In this document: positions 33,903-45,685 of the stretch, one piece after another
Layout of the letters: each line of letters begins with the position of its first letter
Numbering within the stretch: position 1 is the first letter of the stretch
Source of the DNA: Apodospora peruviana
Lineage: Eukaryota > Ascomycota > Sordariomycetes > Sordariales > Lasiosphaeriaceae
Reading direction: 5' to 3'
Assembly (NCBI GenBank): GCA_033439685.1
Contig: JAUEDM010000002.1
Coordinates: forward strand, 4,464,001 to 4,528,000
Length of the DNA: 64,000 bases
Position numbers and translations under genes: made by a program
Notes under the pieces: model-generated
Database searches by the model: none
What the model was told of the DNA's origin: nothing
The model's input: only the letters and a program-made list of their open reading frames with translations

Positions 33903-36900
33903 GTGCGTTATGTGTCATCTGTGAACACGGTAGCTATGCTGTTGGGGAAACCGCAGGATGGAATGGACGGGAAGATGAAAGTCATTTGAGGAGATCTGGG
34001 GGCGACGACAGAGTTTCTTTCGGACGAGGAAAAGAAATCTTGGAGAATTATTACCCGGAATGCAGGGCGTTCATCATTGGCACGTATGCCAGTAAAAAAC
34101 AGTAGGTGGGTGGACGGACTTGGTAAATGGTTATCAAGCAAGGGTATGTAGGTAGGATTTATTTAGCCTTCTTTCTTGTTTCTAGGCCAGAACAAATGAA
34201 ACAGAAGAAAACAAAAAATCCACAGGTATACTTGGAAACCTGTGAATCCGGTGCCAGCACGTTTGATGGTTTGATTAAGGTGGTGCATCTGGTTCACATG
34301 AGAGTTGGTGACGGATACCTATCTCATGGTAATGTGAGAACTTTACGATCAAATCGACCAGCAGACAAACACATACCCACCACCTATCCACCCAAACACC
34401 ACCCAAAGGAAAATAATAGACTGCTCTAACATCGACTTGAACCGATCGTCCCGCGAAACCAGAAACGAAGGTGCAACGACCGGGGTCGTAGCTACACTAC
34501 TGTAGACGAGGTAATCCGTTCAAAGCTAAGCTTGCTACTTCGCTGAGGATACTGGTAGGTACCGGTGATTATATAGACGTTGTGGGACTCGAGAGGGCCT
34601 CTGGAGTACCGGGCAAAGTCTGAGGTCATTATTGTTCGGGTAATGTAGAAACGAGGTAAGCTTCTTAGCTACCAGTTTGTATATAACACAAGGATGATGA
34701 CGGTTCATGGCAAAGAGGGAAAGCAACAATTGCATTTCCACAGAAAGCGAGGGTCGCCCTGTTTGTTTCTGTTAGGTAAAACATGCCAAAATCAAAATGG
34801 CTCTACAGAAGATTTTGCTGTCTCCTTTCTCTTGTTGGTATATTTTGTGAAAACCATATATCTATCTTCTCCCCACCCAGTCATATACACGTATACCTGC
34901 TTCTCTTAATTCATAGTCAGCTGGTATAACGTAGCGGTCCACTGACGGACCTGATTATGCTTCTTTTACTTTATCTCTCTGTCGTTCAAAGTATCAGATC
35001 TTTCCTTATAGTGCCGCAGGAGCTGTCGCTTCCTATCAAAGCAAAGCCAGTCCACCGCCTTTCAAGCATCAAGTACCTAGGCAACTTGACTGATGATACC
35101 AATTATCTTTCTGCTCCTCCCAAAAAGCAGAGCCGTGATACCCATACTATAGGATGGAAGGTAGGTACCGATATAAAACGTCTCCGGGGCGGTAGTCTTC
35201 CACTCAGTCCCGGGACGGCGATCGAATCAGCTTTTCAAGGTCATGGACATGTTGTTTTATTTCTCTGGTCGCTGAAACAACTATTGTCACGGTCGTCACA
35301 CGCAGGGTATGATCACTCAACGTCCACCAAGTCTAGATAAACTTGACTACTACCTATTTAGGTACCTGCACAAACTGTGATGGACACGCACACCACCACA
35401 TCAGATATCCAACTTCTGCCAACTATTTTCCACCAACCCAAAATTGCCTTGGTCTTTGAGTGGTAGTGATAGCAAACTCGGACAGTCGACAAGTATAACA
35501 CAGCTTGGTGGGCACCAAAACCCTACGAAACTTAATCACCTTAGGTCTTGCCTCGTCTCATATCCAATCATCCTCTTTCTCAACAACCGCATGCCCCTAT
35601 TTCGGACTTCTAAATACAACCCCAGACTTATAGACCACAGCTATCAGCATACCCAAGACCGCTAAACATCTAAGAGCCAACCTTGCCCTGTTCATCTTCA
35701 TTCCGTCGTTAGCCTGTATGCCGACCAGCCGAGTCGATAGCTAGTTATCCAGTTCCTTGGGAAACACATCCAATAGCACGGAGCCGTATTTAAGGAGTAT
35801 TCTCCAATGATATGTCCCCGCCCCCATTAACTCAATTTTGAGCTTGTAAGGTGCAGTAATAAAAAAAGGGGGCGCTTGCTCGACATAAGTCCCCAATGCC
35901 ACCGTACCAAGCAGGTAGGCTCATGTGCCTGACGATGAGCTCGCTTCCCGAACCGCGCGTCCATCTAAAAAGGGAACGTGAAGCTTGACATTGGAAGAAA
36001 CGCAAGAAATGTGCGGGGTGGGTTGGGTGAAGTGTCGCAGGGAAGTGATGCAGAAGAGGAGATTGCGTGGCGTCTTCTTGTGAGCTATCATCGTCAACCT
36101 GTCGTCGTATAAGCCCAACAAAAACCAAACACACACCGTTTAACTTGCGGGTTCTTTGTGTAACATTGGCACCCATCTTCGGCCGTTTGTGCCGTCTGGT
36201 GCTCACAACACAGCAGCAACAGCATTATTGAGATGCGAGTCCGAGCCCAGCTCCCGAGTCATGCGAAAAAGAGATGTGGTTACCCAGCTCTCCACAAGAC
36301 GGGAAGTAATCCGTCCGTTTGGGATCAGCTTGATGGGCACCAAAACAAAACCCTGACCATCAGATACTTAAGTACCTTGATCGACACGTGTACGACATCG
36401 TATGTAGGCGAGGTGGAAGCAGCAGTGAACCGGGCGTCGAAAACAATAGTTTCGAGTGGAGGATTGTCGGTTTCACCTGATAAGCGGGAGTGATGGGCTG
36501 TTGGATGTACGCCGATTGCCGGTCTACCCTAAAGAGGAAGCCGAGCAGAAATTCGACTCTTGCTCCCATTATCGTCGGCAATCTGGAGCCACGCAAGACG
36601 ACTTCATCCCTTTGTTCTGGAGGGGAGAGGTGCCAGCGGGAAGAATCAAGATAGCGGCGCCCAGACACGGAGGATGGCTTTGGGCTTTGCACTACAAACA
36701 GCACTCAACTCCGGAAGGGTATCCGATCGCTCATCTAGTTTGTCCACAACAGACCAGTTGACCACAAACAGATAAGGGCCGATGAGCGACACCGCTACGA
36801 TGTGCGCCACAGCCTTTCAGACAGGAACAATGCAATCCCAAGGCACCAGCGACTGATATGGCTGATGATGGTCAGCCCGGGAGTTGTTGCGCACTTGCAC

Positions 36901-39900
36901 ATGGAAGAGGATGGGATGCAGAAGTGCCAAGATAGCGAAAATGTGCCCTGACACGGGAAAAGGAATAGGGGCGCCCTGTGGGCATGCATTCATTGATCAT
37001 GCTGCAGGGTCTCCATGGGTGTCTGCCGGGTAATTCGACGACGAGCGACGACAACCAACGACAATCAACGACGTGCTGAGTGTGGGAAGCAAGCAGATGC
37101 AGGAGATGCAACGGTGGAACGTATCTGCCAGGCACGGGCTGTGAAAAGGCGCCATCCTCGATCCGTCATGCTGGAGATATGAGCATGCATCGAGTAATAT
37201 AGCCTTTATATTCTGGAGCCGAGGCCCAGAGGCGCTTGATGGCCATGTTAGCACAAGGGAATACATACGAGAGTTAAAATAATAACCCCGCGTCAACCGG
37301 GACGGCAGTATTCCGTAGAAGATGAGATAGACGAAGAAATGTCAATTTACCGGTATGTCGTGATGGTGGGCTCAGAAAGGAACATAAAGTGTGAAAAGCT
37401 TAAGGAATCAATTGCCGAGCGGTCAACCTTGATACAAATGGGAAGGGGCGGTCGGCACGTACTAACCAGATCGGGTAGATCTTTGAAGGCCTCAGGCACG
37501 ACCTGTCTTCTCTGTTGTCAAAATGACTAGGATCCGCCTTCCTTGGACCTTATGACATTGCCAACGGCTTTCAGTCCAAAAGGAAGGGATTACTGATCAG
37601 TCGGTGTAATTATGGGAAGCCGCAGATCGGGACCTGACATCCTCTCTCGTCTTTCCACGGCCCGACTCTCGCAAAAGTCGGCCGAAGGCGGCCCCGTCGC
37701 CATCATGCAAGCCTCGTCCGATCCGTCCTGGCTCATCATCCTGTCGTTAGAGTGTCTCAGAGAGAGGACTAAAGGAGGTCGAGATGCCTTGGAAGTATGT
37801 GTACGAATAAGATCAGGTAACTTGGGTCAACTAAACCGTATCGGGTTGCAAGGGTCCAGGCCATCGGTCGACGGCTCAGGCCGTCCCCTGGATACCCCAC
37901 AACTTACGGAATAGTGAATACGGGCCACGCACGCAGCCACCGCCAGGAACAGAACATCAATGCTTCCCGCTCATCAATGATGATCAGCATCAATGTTCAG
38001 CTGGCCGAGCGCAAAACAGCGGTCTTAAGGATTGAAGAGGTCGATCGTGAACCGAGATTATGCACACGTTTCAGCTTTCTTTCAGCATGCACTGCTACAG
38101 CCTCCTGCCCTTCTGCTGCACTGATCGGCTTCGGTCTTTGACTTTCGCAAGGCTTGACGAAGCGAAACCACCATCATCCTGGTTGACAGACACCACCACC
38201 CACCACACCGGGCACACACCCGACACTCACACGATGCAATTCAAATTCTCATTCAACGCCACCCGCTACTATTGGCGCCGATGGTCCCCAACGAAGAGCA
38301 ACACGTAACACCAGACATGGGGAGAAAAGTCTCAAAGTTCAGTTCTGCATCGTTACGTAATTCTCGAGGAAGTGAACGCCCAAATATCGAATTGCCTCCG
38401 CTTCCACCTCCAGCCATCGACATAGCGTTTTGCCTGAAGCCTTGACCGGCTCTCGTGTGAGCACAAAATTGCGTTAACAGTGACCTGACACGGTCCTGCT
38501 GCAGCAGCGCTACCTGCCAAGGAAGGGTCGTCACTCTTAAGCCACCACCACGAACCCAACATTGCGGTTGGTGGTTGGTGACTAAGGGGAAATGCTGATC
38601 TCCCGAGAGCGCTCGGCCCAGCGCGAGCATCAAAGCAGCAGATGCTAGTAGCTGGCGAGCACCGCACCTACGGGACGGTTACCAGCGATTCACTAGACTG
38701 ATCCTTTATTAGTTATAAATACTCGGATTAGAATGCAGACGTGCGCTGGTATCTATCACCAACCAAACTCTCGTCACAACTTCACCACCATCGGATCATT
38801 CAGTCCGGTGCATTACCAAACTTGGAATGAGCCTCAACGACGATAACGATAGCAACTGTATATCTAGCTGTATAGCCAATCACGCATGGGTATTGAGATA
38901 CCGAACGGATATATATCTGCAGTACAGACCAAGGAACCCAGGAGCTTTGCTCTCTCGAGAGGAGGCTATCATTGGAGAGGCCGGGTCCCAGACTAACGAA
39001 ACTTCCCTGATCCTTGTCGATCTGGAGTTTGCTGTGGCACAGCACACAAGAACCTCCTCTGTGGCACCCACACCCCGCAAAAGTTTGACGACATCGTCTG
39101 GTCCTGTAGTCTCGGAGGAGACGCAGGAACGAGGGGTAAACTTATGCCAACCCGTTCTTTTTGTATCCCTCCATTCTCTTTGGCAGCTCAACTCGGAGGT
39201 GTGAGGAACCAGAACTTTATTGGCGGTCAGTCGTTTAGCTGCAAGGAACTTGTATAGAAGGAAGGCCGCACAGTAACCCGTACGTAATCATACTTTTTAG
39301 ATTGATGGAAAGGCTCACCCGCCAATGGCAACTCCATAGAAGGATTGGAAAGGAAGGGAGGCAAGGTAACACTACGTTATATATACTTTATGTCGTGGCA
39401 GTATAGGGGATTATTAAATTCACGCAACAACCTCCAAAGTTAAGTGTCACCCAACAGCAACAGCAGAAAGGTCACAAGACAGAACGTCTACTGTTTTGTA
39501 AATTGAAAGTTGGCGTCACATGCATTAATGGGCCGCAACCATCATAACTCAACCTCTCAGGGCCCAGGCCACGCCTACCTTAAATTGGCAGCCACAGGAA
39601 CCGAGGTCGAAACCTGGGAACTGGAGTCTCTATCATTCTGTCGGGCTGGTTGGCCGGCTGTATCATTCATGTATGTGCGTGTGTGGTTCCTACAATATAC
39701 CGCTATCCATCCTACATTCCAGGTTGGTAGGGTACCTATGATGGCTGGTACCTGAGTGAGATACAACATAGCGGTCAAGACAACACCGCCAGGATGACTT
39801 CGTCCCGGGTCTAGATCTCGAGCCTCATAGCGTGAGATCCGTCCATCCGACTCTAAAAGTCTCTGATTTCTGATCCACCTACGGGGTACCTGCCTCTGGC

Positions 39901-40210
39901 AGCAGCCAGTCCTGTCTCACAAGTGGCTTTTTTTGCTCCGGCCGACAGTAGTCTGCCGTGTAATGGTAGTTGTGTACTACAGCGGAACTAGGTTCAGCAC
40001 TGTTTGCTGCACGTATTTCTTGCGTGATGCTGCTACTGCGCATTTCCTGTGCCGACATAGCACATACATAAGGTATATGCAGGTCAGCCACATGGTTTTT
40101 GGGTCTCTCCATATGTGCGCGCCGTATGGAGGACGGACCAAGAGAAGCACTACGACCTCACTACCTAACTAGTACGGCGGGACTAGTTCAGTCCGGTGGG
40201 CAGGTAGGTA

Positions 40211-40225
40211 GGCGGCGGCGGCGGC
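40211..40225 (+). repeat. (GGC)5 microsatellite
   Basis: Five perfect GGC units directly follow TAGGTAGGTA, with a short TG run near 40268. Non-coding. Confidence 0.7.
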
Positions 40226-41262
40226 GGTGAAACCGAGACACACCACACCAGCCTGACTGGATCGCGTTGTGTGTGTGTGGTCGATTGTTGACCGAAACGA
40301 CTTGGAGCGCGAATGTGCCATTTCTACGCCGCCGCGGACGGCATATCTCACAGAAATGAGAGGGAAAGGCGGCGGCGCTGTCTTGCGCCGAGGACATTGC
40401 CGACTAACATCATGGCCCCACCACAGCGTGCCAGGGCATGATGATGGGACCTCGAAAATTCAATGGATGAATGCGACACCGGCCCGTCACCATCACAAGC
40501 TTGTCGGGTTGTCGTGGGGGTAGCCGTTGCAAGTTTGGTCTGTTCTTCACCGCATCGCATCCGCCCGTCCCGTGTCAACCCAGCACTGATATATCATATT
40601 AGAGATGTTCCAAGGGAGGATGTGGGCAAAAAAGGGGAAGAAGACATCCAGAACCCAAACTAGATGTACAGTCGCATTGAAATAATCTGCGATTCTCAAG
40701 ATGAGCCCACTCAGTCACACAACTGTTATAATACCTATACCTCTATGTGAAATTTATCTTCGTATGGTCGTTTCTGTCTCCGTCCGCGTACTTACCTACA
40801 CGACCTGGAAATGCCCACCGCCTCCCATCCAAATCCACCTGACTTTTTTCGCCTTCCCTTTTCACTCATGGGGCCGAAACTGAAGAAAGAGACACCATCT
40901 TTCTACGGAGCGAAAAGTCGGTGTTTGCAAAAGGCGAATGTCAGATCCAGGGATGAGGTAGCGTTCTGACAAATACCACGCAGACACCGCTCGTTCAGAA
41001 GCAAATAGGAGAATTAGGGTGGCGAAGTTGCGAACAAAAGGAAAAAAGGGAATGGGGAAAAAGGGGGAAGAAAAGCGGTTTCCACACCAAAGAAGAAAAT
41101 AGTGACTTGTCAAATCGCAAAAAGAAAATGATCTCAGCTCGCCTGCTTGGGCCACCAAGCGGCTCCTCCTCCTCCTCGCCATCCCACTTTCGTTGCTTGA
41201 CCTGGTTCTGAGCGCGATCCCGCAAAACTTCATGGAAGAACGGAAGTGGAAGCAACGAAGTG

Positions 41263-41306
41263 GTCACGGGAGGGTCACGGGAGGGTCATGGGAGGGTCAC
41301 GGGAAG
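41263..41306 (+). repeat. Four tandem copies of an 11-nt unit
   Basis: Four adjacent 11-mers: 41263-41273 and 41274-41284 are identical (GTCACGGGAGG), and 41285-41295 and 41296-41306 differ from them at one position each. It lies in the gene desert about 1.2 kb upstream of the PH-domain gene. Confidence 0.85.
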
Positions 41307-42549
41307 CACCCCACTTCCACGATTAGCGACTGCCATGCGACGGAGCGGTCCTTTCTCCAGGGCCCCAATGGTTCCATTTCCCTCTTGGCCCGTGATGAAC
41401 TTTCCAGGTTGCCGTCGTGGCCGACAGGCCGTACCTGAATTGGACCCGCTGTTGATGGAACACATGGACTCTTTACGGCTCCCGGTCGTCCTGCATCACT
41501 CTCATCTAAAAAATTGAATAAGCAAATAAAGTCGAGAGGAAAAGACATGTAGCGTAAACCGAATCGGGATTTCCTTCCACCTGAAACCCAGTATCACTCG
41601 CCCTTCCCTTTTAATCACCCAGATGAAGGGAGATGCAGAGTCCAGACCACCAAAACTGACCGACTCTTTGACAAGCTGCCAAGCAGAAAAAGGCCAGGGA
41701 AAATGGAGAGAAATATGTATCTAAACTCATCCATTCCGGTCATGATGCTGGTGCGGTAATTGCGACTTTGTTACGGATTAGTTCTTATACACTACCGGGC
41801 ATCAGCCGACGTTTGTTATCAGCAGACCCCTCCCAAAGGGCCGCCCCGGGTTCGTTCGTCCCAAATCTGATTTCCAGTGTCCACAGCACAAGAAAGACCA
41901 CTGAAGTCTTTCCGAAGAATGCCGGGAAGAGGCTATCCATGCCATCAATCGCCAAGCGGCAGCCTCCCTTCCCCCTAGTCCCCTGTTCATATGGTTGGTC
42001 TGTGAGGCAGGACTAGGAACCCCCTAACACACCTCCCAGGCTGGGTTGCCCCTGGGTACCTGCTCCAGGTCTTCTTTTGCTGTTGAGAAATGGACCTGCT
42101 CCCTGTCCCAAGGTGGGCTTTTTTGTTTAATTAATCTCGCTCACCACCCGGTTTTTGCGCGCGCCCGCCGCCCGCCGCCTCTCCGACTTTATTAGGTCAG
42201 GTGCTACCCCGTTACTCGGTCCTGCTATCTATCTGATGGTTCCCCTCCGAGTAATTCCTGTCAGACATCACATTCGAAGCGGTGTCGGGTGCAAGAGCGT
42301 GGTTGGATCTTGAGGATCCCTCTTGGCTTGGGACGGTGGTTTTGTTTGTTTCCTGGCGACCCGTTCCTCCTTCATTCACAATGCATGTCCTTTAATGCTT
42401 AATACCCTCCGATTCCACGACGACAAACAGCCCGCAGTGCCTGGGCTCCGATTACCCAAGATCGAGAGCGACCACCGATAGCAGCACCTGAGTTCGACGT
42501 TCACCTCGGTCACCCATCCGTTGCCGAGACCGCGGTCCAATACGCAGTC

Positions 42550-44760
42550 ATGGAAGGCACCCTCTGCGTACCGCCGGAACGGGGTACCATCATTGGGAGG
42601 GCAATCTGGAAGGTGAGGATTCCTGTGATACTGAATTGGGAGGTCAATGGCGGTTCTGATGTGTCGTTAGCCTCGATATGTCGTTGTGGGAGGCGCTCAG
42701 CGCGAGCAACAAACACAATCTCCCAGCCTAGGCAGCCTCCGATTACCATCCAGCCGAAGCTCTACACCCAAAGGGCAGCTACAAGCACTGCCTGATGCCA
42801 TCTTTCTGTCCGTTTACAAGTCCAAGGTAAGATGGACTGCCGCCTCTACTTTCTCACCTCCAGCACGTCGGTATGTTCTGGGGAGAAAAGCCTGGGTTTG
42901 TTCTGACCATGGTTACAACAGGACGACTGGGAGCCAATACAGCAACACGCCATTGGCACCATCACCGACTGCCAGGTCCAGATGGTGGCACATCGTAAAC
43001 AAGGACCCGTGCTGCCAACACTGATTATCAACATTGTCCCCGATCCACTTACAGATAAGCTGCGGAAACGGCGTTCGAGCAGGACCGCTGGCCTTACGGC
43101 GACGAAAGAAACTGCACCCACAAGCCTGTGGTTCCGTACAGTCGATGAGCAGCATACACTTCAGGACTGGGCACGCTTTATCCAGCAGCTCATACAACCT
43201 AACGTGCCAGACACGGGGCCCCTGAGTCCGCTGACCCCTGCCTCGCCGACATTCATAAATCCGTTCGCCCCTCGGTCAAGAGACCCGAGCGAGGCGCATC
43301 GACCGAACTCACGACCTGCCTTTCACAGCAAAGGCTCCAACCAAACACAATCAAGTCGAGAGCGTCCATTGACGTACTCCGAGTCCACGAGCTTGCGGTC
43401 GAAGCGAAGCGATCTGTCGTCCCACGCCAGCTCGATGAATCCGTCCCACATAGGCTTTCAGAATTACACCACCCTGCACCCCACCGACCTCCCGTCTCCA
43501 GCCACCACCATTGGCGAATACCAGGGCGAGTTTATTGAGGGTTGGACATCTGCGCAAGGAAGATCGTCGACCCTCAGCTCTCCCGTAAGAGGTCGCGATA
43601 GCATCGGGTCGCAAATACCAGCTCCGATTCAGCCGACAATGGAGGCCAGCTCGCCTCCTGGACCGCGAGAGACAATTTTAGACCGTGCGTTTCAGTTACG
43701 CTGCATTCCTGGCTCCGAATATGAGGTCCCCGGGGAGGAGAAGCTCAGCTCTCTGGCTCGTTTCGACGCACTGATGCGAGAGGCGGACGACAAGAGGTGG
43801 AGGCGCGAGGCAGAAGAGGCGAGGATCAGAGCAGCGAGGGCGCCAACAGTGCCTAAGAGAGCCGAGCCGAAAAGCGCATGGGACATGGACAACGAGTCCG
43901 ATTCGGACGACGAACCGGACTTCGACGAAAGGGACGACGACAGCGACGGACCTGTGGGTGAGATGGAGCGAGAGCCCACAGATTATTTCAACGCGTCATC
44001 GAGATCCGAGATTCCTACGCCAGCAAGCCGCGCTTTGTCTTACATAGCCGGACGGCACGCATCGGCGGGCGCTCGCGAACAGCTCACGCGCTCCCAGAGC
44101 CACCTTTCCCCTGCCAGTTATCAGCACGACGACATTCAGGAAATGTTCTCAAACAGTGGGTCTTACCAAGTGCGACCACAAACAGGCTACTCCAAGAACA
44201 GAAGTAGGCCGGCAATGGCTCAAAGAATACACAGTACACCACAACTGGCGGGAGTGATCACACGCCCGAGTACCACTCCTCCTGTCCCATCCCTCCCGCC
44301 ATCCGGCACGTTGAAGATTCCAACAAGTTTATCGAGCAAATCGGCTGAGGATGGGGTCCAGGGAGTTGACGGAGTACCGGTCGGGCCAGGGTCGCACCGT
44401 AGCGCGACCGAGAAGCGACTGTCCGCGTCGAGCACCAAGCGCCTTAGCTTCACGGAGTTTACGAAACGCCTAAGCAGCACCAGCAGCTTGCTTCTGGTGC
44501 AGACCAATGCCAGCGGCACCAGCAGTCGTGGGAGCAACAGCGACCTTGATGCCGTCCAACATCAACAACAACAAACTCAGCAGCATTATCACCACCTTTA
44601 TCCTCGAGCTGCTCCGTCACCACCGCAACAGCAACAGCAGCCACAACATCAACAACCACAGGGTTATCAGGCACCCGGGTCAGGCGATCGGGACCGCGAG
44701 CGATGTGGCTGGCGCGGCAGCGTGGGCGTGTTTGGAAGTGCTGAGGGTGGTTTCCTCTGA
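42550..44760 (+). CDS. PH-domain protein with long disordered C-terminus
   Basis: Three exons (42550-42612, 42671-42826, 42922-44760; introns 58 and 95 nt) give 685 residues. The first about 190 residues resemble the pleckstrin-homology module of a conserved filamentous-fungal family: RAIWKPRYVVVG at the exon 1/2 joint, DAIFLSVYKSK, an IGTITDCQVQMVAHRKQ strand region, DPLTDKLRKRRSSRTAGL, and a closing helix with WARFIQQLI. It probably binds phosphoinositides or proteins at a membrane. The rest is Ser/Pro-rich, with an acidic cluster (SDSDDEPDFDERDDDSDG, near residue 325-345) and a Gln/His-rich tail, so it is probably disordered and phosphorylated. No enzyme domain is seen. The ATG at 42550 starts the recognisable module; an extra 5' exon cannot be excluded. 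Confidence 0.8.
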
Positions 44761-45685
44761 GCGGCCTGCTTGCCGGACACTGAGCTCTGTGACAAACGAA
44801 TCAGGTACATGTCTTGTTTATGAAGCCACGGCCTCTCTAATTTCTTTTTATTGTTTAAACGTGTAATGACTTGTCCTGGGAAGCATTTTCTGTTCTTTCG
44901 GCATGTGGTGGAAACGAAGCGTTGTTTGTTGAAAATCATTTCCGGTGCTTGGTCTTGCCCCGAAGTACATAACCATTCTTGTAATACTCATCCATACCCC
45001 CATCATTTTCTCCTTTTCACTCGTATCGAGAGGTACTCCTCGGCTCCTCCTGGCAGGAAAATTTACCGCATTCTCCCAACTCATCGGGATATCTCCTCGC
45101 TCTCTGCAGTTTTTGTTATGAACATTCATGACTGATACATTTTTACGTGTTTCTAATGTTGCGCGAAAAAGACGGAAGACAAATGAAGACTGTGTGCGGC
45201 GCATTAAGGCGTTTTGAATCGTCACTCCTTTCTTTAAAGCCAATGAGAAAGAGTGTCTTGTCTGTAATGCGGTGTATTCCTGTCTTGAGTGTGTATGTAT
45301 GTGTGTATGAATTGGAGATACCTAACTAGGTGGTGATATGACGTGTCTGTGTAGGAGAGACAGGGTCAAGAGCAAGTTCATTGAACATGTTTTCTTCCCT
45401 ATTGAGTAGCCGTCATGTCATGATTGTACTCCTTTCGCTCACTCACTTGGTTATTGAGTTAACGACCAAGATACCATGCTATCCTGAAGACGAAATGATA
45501 GATCACAACATATGTACGGCCATCAGTGTCCAATCAACGATCAGACTCCTGAACTGGGACCTACTCGATAAGAGGTAGAACTACCTAAGGTATAGGCATC
45601 ATGATGGGCTGCAGACCTGCCTGCGGCATCCTTTTTCAGAAACATTAATAACAACATTCCCCACTTGCTTATTGACCAACCAAAT
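44761..45685. other. Convergent 3' flanks of the PH gene and the NDR kinase
   Basis: This 925-nt gap separates two converging genes. It is AT-rich with short frames only. Terminators and polyadenylation sites for both genes must lie here, but no precise signal can be assigned. Confidence 0.45.

Larger units (their letters stand above)
33903..42549. other. Large gene desert between CSE1 and the PH-domain gene
   Basis: 8.6 kb with no supportable gene on either strand. The longest frames (about 100-127 codons, for example 34957-35340, 38827-39204 and 38253-38633 minus) have no domain, splice context or convincing composition. Visible features are frequent TACCTAGGTA-like motifs (34150-35370, 39727, 40200), microsatellites, two similar stretches of about 20 nt containing GGGCACCAAAA (near 35503 and 36326), and a GC-rich block at 42150-42185 close to the next gene. 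Long non-coding transcripts or upstream exons of the PH gene are possible. Confidence 0.5.

Noticed and set aside
34431..34510. Possible tRNA on the minus strand (GGTTCAAGTC resembles a B box)
   Set aside because: The T-arm cannot form five base pairs around the loop, and no acceptor stem or A box fits.
35503..36350. Two similar stretches of about 20 nt containing GGGCACCAAAA (near 35503 and 36326)
   Set aside because: The flanks do not align, so a duplication cannot be supported from this pair alone.
38827..39204. ATG frame of 125 codons in the gene desert
   Set aside because: No recognisable domain, no flanking splice or promoter pattern, and a comparable frame on the other strand.
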